DNA from: JBBROS01 sp038229135
GTDB taxonomy: Bacteria; Pseudomonadota; Alphaproteobacteria; Acetobacterales; Acetobacteraceae
Assembly: GCA_038229135.1 (NCBI GenBank)
Contig: JBBROS010000013.1
Span: 24,926-88,925 of the forward strand
DNA: 64,000 nt
Direction: 5' to 3'
Part shown: piece after piece, positions 46,901-54,026 of the stretch
How the letters are laid out: every line of letters begins with the position of its first letter
Position numbering within the stretch: the stretch's first letter is position 1
The notes under the pieces: generated by a model
The model's input: only the letters and a program-made list of their open reading frames with translations
Told to the model about the DNA's origin: nothing
Database searches by the model: none
Made by a program: the position numbers and the translations under genes

Positions 46901-47737
46901 TGGCTCCCGGTCTCGGTGTGCGTCGTCAGTCACGACCACGCCCGTTTCATGCACGAGCGCCTCGCCTCGGTGTTCGGGCAGACCTACCCTGTACACGACG
47001 TGGCCCTGTTCGACGACGCCTCGACCGACGACGGGGTGGCTGTCGCCATGGCCGTCTCGAGGCAGCTCGGGCGCAGCCTCCATGTGCAGGTGAACGCGGC
47101 CAATTCCGGCTCCCCCCTCGCCGCATGGGCGCACGCCGCCCGGCATGGCGGCGGCGAGTGGGTGTGGATTGCGGAGGCCGACGACGCCGCCGACCCAAGG
47201 CTGCTCGAAGCCCTCGCCGCCCGGGCCGCGTCCGCGCCAGACATCGACCTAGTGTTCTGCGACAGCCGCGCCATGGACGAGGCCGGCACCGAGATCTGGC
47301 CCAACTACAAGGACCATTACAGCCAGCACGGCGGCGAGGCGCTGGCCACGGACCGGCTCTTCCCCAGCCGGGACTTCGTGCGGGACCTGCTCGGCGCCCG
47401 CAACCTGGTCCTCAACGTCAGCGCCGTGCTCTGGCGCCGCTCCACGCTACTGGCCGCCCTCGAGCGCTGCGGGGCCGACAATACGGTCCGCAACGCCGTG
47501 GACTGGCGCCTGTACGTGGAGGCGTTGGCCGACAGCCCCGGCCGGGTCGCTTACGTCGCCGAACCGCTCAACGCACACCGCCGGCATGCCGCGAGCATCA
47601 CGCAACGGACCGGGCCCGCGGCGCTCGAGCGCGAGGTGACGCGCATGCACCGCCTAGTGGCCGAGCGCGTGGGCGCTTCCCCGGAGATGCTGCAGCGGCA
47701 GGCCGCCTTCATCGACTCGATCCGTACGGGCGCATGA
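43913..47737 (+). CDS. Giant glycan enzyme: repeats + WbsX (GH99-like) + GT4 + GT2
   Basis: 1274 residues, GTG start. Residues ~55-245: four imperfect ~40-residue repeats built on 'FD..WY....PDV...P..HYL..G..EGR.P'. Residues ~286-620: WbsX domain ('LAFYLPQYHAIPENDAWWG', 'CLMWANENWTRRWDG', 'CLNAWNEWAEG'). Residues ~640-975: GT4-like glycosyltransferase ('GVGYGDMRKGFDLFLQAW', 'VFALTSREDPLPTVVFEAM'). Residues ~997-1260: GT2 domain ('VSVCVVSHDHARFMHERLAS', 'DDASTDDG'). Predicted to build or modify a surface polysaccharide in the cytoplasm. The exact start is uncertain. ATGA overlap with the next glycosyltransferase. Confidence 0.85.
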   Translation: MRLTGARPLSRPPRSGAPAQRIQLGKAEPSGAVDRLGAGRAAALPQDPVAAIAGSGLFEPAFYLQTNPDVARDGCDPVGHFVLHGWREGRWPNPCFDTRWYCRLFPEVDWEQAENPLLHYLHVGERQDRQPAEWFDTAWYRARWAEDCTGSPLAHYLARRHTGGVSPLPEFDPAYYLARYPDVAEAGIDPFDHYLHTGFHEGRDPSSAFDTRTYRATHLEGQLQLNPLLHWRRHRHQAANPASPAGTVGTRAGKPSTIFDDVRHATSAGPAFEAFEPLPNHAQPLAKVLAFYLPQYHAIPENDAWWGSGYTEWTAVSRGVPRFAGHLQPRIPRDLGHYTLEGTATLRRRQITLARGAGLHGFVFYFYWFDGRRLLERPIEAYLADSSLDLPFCLMWANENWTRRWDGNDQEVLIAQTHDPAREADLADCFARHFQDPRYIRLEGRPLLFVYRADIVPDAAAAFARLRALFMERHGENPVFVLAQSFDQLDPRPAGFDAAVEFPPHKLTKSLPLQNAGLVLHDPGFAGQIYAYDDVVAASLAEPPPGYALIKTAVPGWDNDVRRQGSGLVLHGATPAAYEAWLRALVRRAAAAPVLGESLVCLNAWNEWAEGATLEPDLHFGAAFLNATGRAVTAPRVDPWNGKLLLVGHDAFPGGSQYLLLHLARRLRSVCGVQVEIVLLGGGALLESYAAEAPTSLLEPPGWPEAAPGWAARGFRVAILNTTASATAAAPLRAAGLEVTMLVHELPGLLREKQLVEAALAGAEHAARLVFGAEIVAERFAGLVPHDPAKRVILPQGAYHVPSTSPALRRAQRRQLGLSARTTMVLGVGYGDMRKGFDLFLQAWRAARRAGADACFCWLGDLDPTLAAHLAPEIAVAGATGTFHHAPHQHPPDPWFAAADVFALTSREDPLPTVVFEAMKVGLPVACFEGSGGAPAVVAAHAAGRIVPMGDAVALADAALELGADRARRAVLRQRCAPLFSFDAYAAALLRHAAPGWLPVSVCVVSHDHARFMHERLASVFGQTYPVHDVALFDDASTDDGVAVAMAVSRQLGRSLHVQVNAANSGSPLAAWAHAARHGGGEWVWIAEADDAADPRLLEALAARAASAPDIDLVFCDSRAMDEAGTEIWPNYKDHYSQHGGEALATDRLFPSRDFVRDLLGARNLVLNVSAVLWRRSTLLAALERCGADNTVRNAVDWRLYVEALADSPGRVAYVAEPLNAHRRHAASITQRTGPAALEREVTRMHRLVAERVGASPEMLQRQAAFIDSIRTGA

Positions 47738-48603
47738 CGGGCAAGCATGCGGTCGCCGTGGTCACGATGGCCTATGACGAGGAGGACTTCCTGCCGCTCT
47801 GGCTGCGCCACCACGCCCGCCAGGTCGGCCGGGCGCATTGCTACGTGATCGACCATGGCTCGACCGATTTCGGCCCGCACCTCATCCCGGGCGCCAACGT
47901 GCTCCGCCTTCCTCGCAGCCCGCTCGACGAGCAGCAGCGCGCCGGCTTCGTCTCGGATTTTTGCGCGTCGCTCCTGCACTGGTACGATTGCGTGGCCTAC
48001 ATGGACGCCGACGAGCTTCTCGTGGCCGACCCGGCCCGGCACACGGACCTGGCCGCCTACTGCGCCGCGACGTCGCTCGAGGTCACGACCGCATTCGGGA
48101 TGAACGTGGTGCACCGGCTCGGCCGCGAGAGTGAGTTGAACCTCACGGGCCTCATCAGCCGGCAGCGCGGTTCGGCCACCCCCGCCGCCAGCCTTTGCAA
48201 GCCGAGCCTCATCCGCCGCCCCGTGCGCTGGGCACCGGGCTTCCACAGTGCGGATGCCGCCCCGGTGTTCGACGACCTGCTGCTCTTCCACCTGGCCTTT
48301 GCCGATTACGACCTGGCCCTCCGCCGACAGCGCAAGCGCCAGGCCCATGCGCGCGTGAGCATGGCCGAGAACACGCATCACCAGGTCGGCCAGGCGGAAC
48401 TGGCCAGCTGGTTGCAGGGCTGGGCCGCGCAGGAGCAGGTGCCGGATGTCGACCTGGGCCCGGACTGCCCGGTGCGTGCCGGGTTCACGCACCGGATCCT
48501 CGCCTCCGCGGCAGGGCGCGAGCAGGAGAGCTACTGGATCGACATCAGCCTGACCGAGCCCCGCAGTTGGTGCTTGCCTTCCCGCCTCGCGGGCTCATTC
48601 TGA
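47734..48603 (+). CDS. Glycosyltransferase family 2 / GT92-like
   Basis: 289 residues, ATG overlapping the stop of the giant glycan gene. 'VAVVTMAYDEEDFLPLWLRH' opens the fold, 'CYVIDHGSTDFG' and the metal-binding 'VAYMDADELLV' (DxD) are typical of DUF23/GT92-like enzymes; 'HHQVGQAELASWL' lies near the end. Adds a sugar from a nucleotide-sugar donor; acceptor unknown. Acts in the same pathway as the upstream enzyme. Confidence 0.85.
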   Translation: MTGKHAVAVVTMAYDEEDFLPLWLRHHARQVGRAHCYVIDHGSTDFGPHLIPGANVLRLPRSPLDEQQRAGFVSDFCASLLHWYDCVAYMDADELLVADPARHTDLAAYCAATSLEVTTAFGMNVVHRLGRESELNLTGLISRQRGSATPAASLCKPSLIRRPVRWAPGFHSADAAPVFDDLLLFHLAFADYDLALRRQRKRQAHARVSMAENTHHQVGQAELASWLQGWAAQEQVPDVDLGPDCPVRAGFTHRILASAAGREQESYWIDISLTEPRSWCLPSRLAGSF

Positions 48604-48723
48604 ACGCATGAAGCCCCGCCAGCCTGCACTTCCCTCGCGTCGACACCGGATGGCGGCGTGCATGAGAGCCTGACGGCTATCCAAGGTGTGTGACCGTCCC
48701 TGCGCCGCACGGAGCCCGAAATC

Positions 48724-49059
48724 TTGAGCCTCCCGGCCTGGCTTCTGGCCGTCGCCGTCGCGATCGGCCTGGTTCTGGGCGCGATGGCGCTGCTCGAGCG
48801 GCGGCCGAACGGGGTCCTGATTGCCGCGCATGCCCTGGCCGGAGCAGCCGGGTCGGTGCTGCTGGTGCTGGCGATTTGGCAAGGCACGATGGATGCTCGC
48901 GGCTCGGCAAGGGTGGCGGCGGGGATGGTCGTGGCAGCGCTCGCGGGTGGCGCCGTGCTCCTTGTGGCACGGGCACGGGGCAGGCCGGTATCCGGCCTCG
49001 TGGTTCTGCTCCACGCTGTATTCGGCGCTGGCGGCCTCGCCTTGCTGGCTGCCTCGTAG
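48724..49059 (+). CDS. Small four-span membrane protein
   Basis: 111 residues, TTG start with GGAG nine bases upstream. Four hydrophobic helices separated by short Arg-rich loops. No known family recognised. Its stop is 1 base from the convergent isomerase gene. Function unknown. Confidence 0.6.
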   Translation: MSLPAWLLAVAVAIGLVLGAMALLERRPNGVLIAAHALAGAAGSVLLVLAIWQGTMDARGSARVAAGMVVAALAGGAVLLVARARGRPVSGLVVLLHAVFGAGGLALLAAS

Positions 49060-49060
49060 G

Positions 49061-49693
49061 CTACTCCGCGTCCGGCTGCTTCGCTGGGACCGCGTCGGCG
49101 AACGCCGGCAGCGCGTTGCACGCCGCCTCCGCCGCGAGCAGGCGCGGGAACCGTCCCACGTCCACCCCGAACCGCCGGGCATTGCCCAGCTGCGGGGCAA
49201 GGCACAGGTCGGCCAGTGTCGGCGATACCCCGAAGCAGAATGGCCCCGGTTCCTGCGCGAGCATCGCCTCCACTGCCCCGAGCCCGGCTGCGTTCGCCTC
49301 CGCCGCCCAGGCCTGCACTGCCTCCTCGGGCTGCGCCAGCGCCCGCAACCGGCCCAGCACGACAAGGTTCTGCAGCGGGTGGGTGTCGGCCGCCAGCACC
49401 AGGGCCACGGCCCGCACGCGCGCGCGCCGCACCGGGTCGCGCGGCAGCAGCGGCGGCTCCGGCACCGTCTCGTCCAGCCACTCGATGATGGCCAGCGACT
49501 GGGTCAGCACCGTCCCGTCATCCAGCTCCAGCGCCGGCACGTAGCCCTGCGGGTTCAGCGCGAGAAACTCCGGCGCCCGCTGCTCGCCCCGGCGCAGATG
49601 GTGGAACCGGTGCTCCACCGCCACCCCCTTCAGCGCCAGCGCGATCCTCACGCGCCAGCTCGCTGCACTCCGGAAGTAGCCGTGCAGGATCAT
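49061..49693 (-). CDS. Zeta-class GST, probable maleylpyruvate isomerase
   Basis: 210 residues. 'RSAASWRVRIALALKG' is the zeta-class active-site motif (SxSWRVRIAL), followed by 'NPQGYVPALELDDGTVLTQS'. These enzymes isomerise maleylacetoacetate or maleylpyruvate with glutathione. The operon partner is gentisate dioxygenase, so maleylpyruvate to fumarylpyruvate is the more likely reaction. It overlaps the binding-protein stop (ATGA). The fumarylpyruvate hydrolase for the last step is not in this window. Confidence 0.85.
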   Translation of the reverse strand: MILHGYFRSAASWRVRIALALKGVAVEHRFHHLRRGEQRAPEFLALNPQGYVPALELDDGTVLTQSLAIIEWLDETVPEPPLLPRDPVRRARVRAVALVLAADTHPLQNLVVLGRLRALAQPEEAVQAWAAEANAAGLGAVEAMLAQEPGPFCFGVSPTLADLCLAPQLGNARRFGVDVGRFPRLLAAEAACNALPAFADAVPAKQPDAE

Positions 49694-50892
49694 GGCGTGA
49701 CGAGCGCGCAGCCGCCCCCCTCCATGGGCCGGAACGCCTGCTCGGCCGGGATGGTGGCAACCAGCTTGTAGTAGTCCCACCGCCCCGCGCTCTCGGCGGG
49801 CTTCTTCACCTCGAACAGGAACATGTCGTGCACCGCCCGCCCGTCCCGCCGGACCATCGTGCGGCCGAACAGCGGGTCCTCCGTCACGGTCGCTTTCATC
49901 CGGTCTACCACCTGGCTGCCCGCCACCGTCCGAGCGGCCAAAGCTGCCCGCAGGTAGGCCATCACAGAGGAATACACCCCGGCATGGTTCATCGTCGGCT
50001 TCCGCCCGCCATGCACCGCCGCGAACCGCTCGCTCCACACCCGCGTGCTCGGGTTCAGGTCCCAGTAGAACGCCTCCGTCAGCACCAGCCCCTGCGCCAC
50101 CTGCAACCCGATTGCGTCCACGTCCGTCAGGAACACCAGCAGCCCGGCCAGGCGCTGCTTCCCGTCCCGCCCTATCCCGAACTCCGCCGCCTGCTTGATG
50201 CTGTTGGACGTATCCGCCCCGGCATTGGCGAGTGCTATTACCTTCGCGCCCGAGCTCTGCGCCTGCAGCAGGAACGACGACAGGTCTGCCGTGTCCAACG
50301 GGTGGGCCACCTGGCCAACCACACGGCCGCCCATCTCCCGCACCACCGCGCCCGCATCCCGCGCGAGCGCCTGGCCGAACGCGAAGTCGGCCTGCAGGAA
50401 GAACCAGGTGTCCCCGCCCTTGGCCACCAGCGCCCGCGCCGTGCCGTTGGACAGCGCCCAGGTGTCGAACACCCATTGCACCGTGGTCGGCGCGCAAGCC
50501 TTGCCCGTGAGGTCCGACGTTGCGGCGGAGGACGCCAGGAACGTCCGGTCCTTCTCCCGCAGCACCTGGTTCACCGCCAGCGCCACCGCCGAGTTCGGCA
50601 CGTCCACCACGGCGGCCACCTGCTCCCGGTCCACCCAGGCGCGCACCACGGCGGCGCCCACGTCCGCCTTGTTCTGGTGGTCCGCCGAGATGATCTCCAC
50701 CCGCGGCGCCCCGGCCCCCGCCTCCTTCGCAAAATCCTGCGCCGCCAGCTGCGCCGCCGCAACCGAGCCTCGGCCCGAGAGGTCCGCGAACGGCCCCGAC
50801 ATGTCGTTCAGCACGCCGATCCGGATTACGGGCGGCAACTGCGCCAGCGCCGGGGAGGCCAGCAGCAGGCACGCCAGAACGAGCTCACGCAT
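49690..50892 (-). CDS. Liv-type ABC substrate-binding protein in gentisate operon
   Basis: 400 residues. Signal peptide (cleavage after 'ASPALAQ'), then Peripla_BP_6 fold: 'IRIGVLNDMSGPFADLSG', 'VVDVPNSAVALAVNQ', 'WFFLQADFAFGQALARDAG'. Binds small organics, usually branched amino acids or aromatic acids, in the periplasm. Overlaps the gentisate dioxygenase stop by 8 bases and the isomerase by 4, so it likely captures 3-hydroxybenzoate, gentisate or a relative. No Liv permease or ATPase is close. Confidence 0.88.
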   Translation of the reverse strand: MRELVLACLLLASPALAQLPPVIRIGVLNDMSGPFADLSGRGSVAAAQLAAQDFAKEAGAGAPRVEIISADHQNKADVGAAVVRAWVDREQVAAVVDVPNSAVALAVNQVLREKDRTFLASSAATSDLTGKACAPTTVQWVFDTWALSNGTARALVAKGGDTWFFLQADFAFGQALARDAGAVVREMGGRVVGQVAHPLDTADLSSFLLQAQSSGAKVIALANAGADTSNSIKQAAEFGIGRDGKQRLAGLLVFLTDVDAIGLQVAQGLVLTEAFYWDLNPSTRVWSERFAAVHGGRKPTMNHAGVYSSVMAYLRAALAARTVAGSQVVDRMKATVTEDPLFGRTMVRRDGRAVHDMFLFEVKKPAESAGRWDYYKLVATIPAEQAFRPMEGGGCALVTP

Positions 50893-51943
50893 TGCCGCGA
50901 TCCTCCCGGAACAGGCCCAAGGCCTCTTGGATGGGGCGGTCCGAAAAGGAGAACAGCACGCTCTCCTCATCCGCCTCGTGCCGCACGCCCTGCCAGCTCG
51001 GAACCACGAAGATGTCCCGCTTGCCCCACTCCACCGTGAAGCCGCCTCCGATATGGGTCCGCCCCCGCCCCTCCATCGGCACCACGATCGTCGCGTCCGT
51101 GGAGCGGTAGGCCTGCGTGGCAAACCCCTTGGGCAGCAGCTGCATGAAGGTGCCCATCGTCGTCGTCGCGTGCCCCCCCGTCTCGGGGTTCGCGTAGCGC
51201 ATCTTGAGGCCGTGGCACGGGTCCCACTCGTCCTGCGCCTTCATCGCCTCCAGCGCCGCCCGGGTCCGCTCGTAGGGGTAGTTGAAGATCGGCGAGGCCG
51301 CCCGGCGCCGCGCGTGGTCCACCGGCATCAGGTTCGCGCCGAACCGGGCCAGGCTGTCGTCCTGCCGCCGCGTGATCGGTTGCGCGCCGTCGCCGCCCTT
51401 CACCGGCCAGGGCTCGGCGAAGCTCGCATCCACGAACTGCACCACCGGGATGTCGAGCCCGTCCAGCCAGAACATCGGCGCGTCGCCCTCGTTGCCGTGG
51501 TCGTGCCAGGTCATCGCCGGCGTAATGATGAAGTCCCCCTCCCGCATCGCCGTGCGCTCGCCATCCACCACCGTGTGCGCACCGCTGCCCTCGAGCACGA
51601 ATCGGAGCGCCGTCTGGCTGTGCCGGTGCGCCGGCGCCACTTCGCCGGGCAGCACCATCTGCACGCCGGCATAGAGGTCCGTCGTGATCTTGGACTGCCC
51701 CCGTAGCCCCGGGTTCTCCAGCACCAGCACCCGGCGCTCCGCCTCCTTGGCCGTGATCAGCCCACCCGCCTCGATCATCGCAGCCCGGATGTCCGCGAAC
51801 TTCCACGCCGCCGGCACGCAGGGGCTGCGCGGCTCGGGCGTGATGAGGGCCGCCATCGAGGTCCACAGCGGCGCCAGGTTCTGCAGCCCGATGCGCTCGT
51901 AGAACGCACGGCGCTCCGGCGTGTCGGCGGGTTGACCCTCCAT
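50885..51943 (-). CDS. Gentisate 1,2-dioxygenase
   Basis: 352 residues from the ATG at 51941-51943, fixed by AAGGAGG five bases upstream. Double cupin; iron ligands in the first cupin His106 and His108 ('PAHRHSQTALRF') with His147/His149 ('TWHDHGN'). Opens the ring of gentisate to maleylpyruvate with O2. The second cupin begins near 'GTFMQLLPKG'. Divergent from the 3-hydroxybenzoate hydroxylase that makes gentisate. Complete length. Confidence 0.93.
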   Translation of the reverse strand: MEGQPADTPERRAFYERIGLQNLAPLWTSMAALITPEPRSPCVPAAWKFADIRAAMIEAGGLITAKEAERRVLVLENPGLRGQSKITTDLYAGVQMVLPGEVAPAHRHSQTALRFVLEGSGAHTVVDGERTAMREGDFIITPAMTWHDHGNEGDAPMFWLDGLDIPVVQFVDASFAEPWPVKGGDGAQPITRRQDDSLARFGANLMPVDHARRRAASPIFNYPYERTRAALEAMKAQDEWDPCHGLKMRYANPETGGHATTTMGTFMQLLPKGFATQAYRSTDATIVVPMEGRGRTHIGGGFTVEWGKRDIFVVPSWQGVRHEADEESVLFSFSDRPIQEALGLFREDRGNA

Positions 51944-51960
51944 CTCGGCCTCCTTGGCGT

Positions 51961-51998
51961 TTCGATCCCTAAGTGACAGCATAGGCTGCAAGATCGAA
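51961..51998. promoter_or_regulatory. Possible operator between gentisate operon and hydroxylase
   Basis: Inverted repeat TTCGATC (51961-51967) / GATCGAA (51992-51998), with a second pair GTGAC (51973-51977) / GTCAC (52003-52007), in the 92-bp divergent gap. Spacing would fit a LysR-, MarR- or IclR-type regulator. No regulator gene is beside it. Confidence 0.35.
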
Positions 51999-52035
51999 GC
52001 ACGTCACCTCACCAAGACATCCCGGGGAAGCATCC

Positions 52036-53229
52036 ATGCCGGACCACCCTACCCTCATCGCCGGCGGCGGCATCGGGGGCCTCGCCGCCGCCCTCGGCCT
52101 CGCGCGTCAGGGCCAGGACGTGCTGGTGCTCGAGAAGGCGGCCAAGCTCGGTGAGATCGGCGCCGGCATCCAGCTCGGCCCCAACGCCTTCCACAGCTTC
52201 GACTACCTCGGCATCGGCGACACCGCCCGCGGCATGGCCGTGTTCATCGACCAGCTGCGCCTCATGGACGCCGTCTCCGGTGACGAGATCACCCGCATTC
52301 CGCTGGATGAGCCGTTCCGCCAGCGCTTCGGCAACCCCTACGCCGTGATCCACCGCGGCGACCTGCACGGCGTGTTCCTCCGCGCCTGCGAGGCGGAGCC
52401 GCGCATCACGCTCCGCACCAGCGCCGAGGTGGCCCGATACGAGCAGGACGACACCGGCGTTGTCGCCGTGCTGGCCTCCGGCGAAGCCGTGCACGGCAGC
52501 GCGTTGATCGCCGCCGACGGCCTGTGGAGCAACATCCGCCGCCAGCTCGTGGGCGACGGTCCGCCCCGCGTCTCGGGCCACACCACCTATCGCAGCGTGA
52601 TCCCCACGGAGCAGATGCCCGAAGACCTGCGCTGGAACGCCGCCACGCTATGGGCCGGGCCGAAATGCCATATCGTGCACTACCCGCTGAGCGGCTGGCG
52701 CAACTTCAACCTGGTCGTCACCTACCACAACCACGCCCCCGAGCCGGTGGCAGGCAAGCCCGTGAGCCACGAGGAGGTGATGGCCGGGTTCACCCACGTG
52801 CACCCCACCGCCCAGGCCATCATCCGCCACGGCACGGACTGGAAGATGTGGGTGCTGTGCGACCGGGACCCGGTGGAGCACTGGGTGGACGGCCGCGTGG
52901 CCCTGCTCGGCGACGCGGCGCACCCCATGATGCAGTATTTCGCCCAGGGCGCCTGCATGGCCATGGAAGACGCCGTGTGCCTCGCCGACCAGATCGGCAA
53001 GCACCAGGGGGAGGTCGCCCCGGCCCTCGAGGCCTACCGCAGCCGCCGCGTGCTCCGCACGGCCCGCGTCCAGCTCCAATCCCGCGCCATCGGCGAGCAC
53101 GTCTATCACCCGGAAGGCGCCCACGCGGCGCTCCGGAACAGCATCATGTCCGCCAAATCGCCGGAGCAATGGTATGACACGCTCGCCTGGCTCTATGGCG
53201 GCTCCGGCCTGGACAGCGCGCCGCACTGA
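52036..53229 (+). CDS. 3-Hydroxybenzoate 6-monooxygenase-like FAD hydroxylase
   Basis: 397 residues. FAD-binding 'IAGGGIGGLAAALGLARQ' at residues 8-25, 'GIQLGPNAFHSF', and 'GRVALLGDAAHPMMQYFAQG' with 'MAMEDAVCL', the sequence seen in 3-hydroxybenzoate 6-hydroxylases. Uses NADH and O2 to make gentisate (2,5-dihydroxybenzoate). Divergent partner gene is gentisate dioxygenase, which supports the substrate. A salicylate 5-type activity is less likely as those are Rieske enzymes. Confidence 0.9.
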   Translation: MPDHPTLIAGGGIGGLAAALGLARQGQDVLVLEKAAKLGEIGAGIQLGPNAFHSFDYLGIGDTARGMAVFIDQLRLMDAVSGDEITRIPLDEPFRQRFGNPYAVIHRGDLHGVFLRACEAEPRITLRTSAEVARYEQDDTGVVAVLASGEAVHGSALIAADGLWSNIRRQLVGDGPPRVSGHTTYRSVIPTEQMPEDLRWNAATLWAGPKCHIVHYPLSGWRNFNLVVTYHNHAPEPVAGKPVSHEEVMAGFTHVHPTAQAIIRHGTDWKMWVLCDRDPVEHWVDGRVALLGDAAHPMMQYFAQGACMAMEDAVCLADQIGKHQGEVAPALEAYRSRRVLRTARVQLQSRAIGEHVYHPEGAHAALRNSIMSAKSPEQWYDTLAWLYGGSGLDSAPH

Positions 53230-53291
53230 CCTCGTCTTCCTTCCCGATGACGATCGATCTGGACACGGCAAGGAACGCGAAACAATCAGCC

Positions 53292-54026
53292 CTAAGGATG
53301 CGTCGCGCCCCCGTCCACCGCGATCGCCTGCCCCGTGACGAACGCGCTTCCCTCCCCGCACAGGAACAGCAGCGTCCCCACCAGGTCGTCCGCCCTTTGC
53401 GGCCGGTGCACGCATTGCTGCGCCACGATCCGCTCCACGAACTCCGGGGTCACCGTCTTGCGCTCCACCTCGGTGAAGGTGGCACCGGGCATGATGGTGT
53501 TGACCGTGATCCCGTCCGGCCCCAGCTCGCGCGCCATCGAGCGGCTCATGCCCACCAGCGCCGACTTCGTCGCGATGTAGTGCAGGTAGCCCGGCCGCCC
53601 CAGCGTGACCGCGCCGGAGCCGATGTTGACGATCCGCCCCCAACCGCCCCGCCGCATGCCCGGCAGCACGGCGCGGGCGCAGAGGAACGGCCCGGTCAGG
53701 TTCACCCGCAACACCTCGTCCCACTCCTCGAGCGGGATCTGCTCGAAGGGCCGCATGGTGATGGTGGAAAAGATCGCCGCGTTGTTGACCAGCACGTCGA
53801 TGCGGCCGTGCGCCGCCTCGACGGCCGCCACCATCGCGCCGACGGAGGCCGGGTCGCCCACGTCGACCGGCGCCGCCATGCCGCCCACGGCCTCGGCCAC
53901 CGCCCGCGCGTTGCCCTCGTTGCGGTCGGCCACCACCACCTTGGCGCCCGCACCCGCCAGGGCGTGGGCGAACACCCGCCCGATCCCCTGCCCCGCCCCG
54001 GTGACGATCGCGACCCGATCCTTCAT
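53292..54026 (-). CDS. Short-chain dehydrogenase/reductase
   Basis: 244 residues. NAD(P) motif 'VTGAGQGIGR', 'NNAA', catalytic Ser in 'VNIGSGAV' and Tyr-Lys in 'YLHYIATKSA'; ends in 'FVTGQAIAVDGGATHP'. Oxidises or reduces an alcohol/ketone. Last of the nine genes in the long operon; its ATG overlaps the flavoprotein stop (ATGA). Confidence 0.92.
   Translation of the reverse strand: MKDRVAIVTGAGQGIGRVFAHALAGAGAKVVVADRNEGNARAVAEAVGGMAAPVDVGDPASVGAMVAAVEAAHGRIDVLVNNAAIFSTITMRPFEQIPLEEWDEVLRVNLTGPFLCARAVLPGMRRGGWGRIVNIGSGAVTLGRPGYLHYIATKSALVGMSRSMARELGPDGITVNTIMPGATFTEVERKTVTPEFVERIVAQQCVHRPQRADDLVGTLLFLCGEGSAFVTGQAIAVDGGATHP

Noticed and set aside
36256..48723. Complete prophage
   Set aside because: No integrase, terminase, portal, capsid or tube gene; only the lysis genes and a sheath stub.
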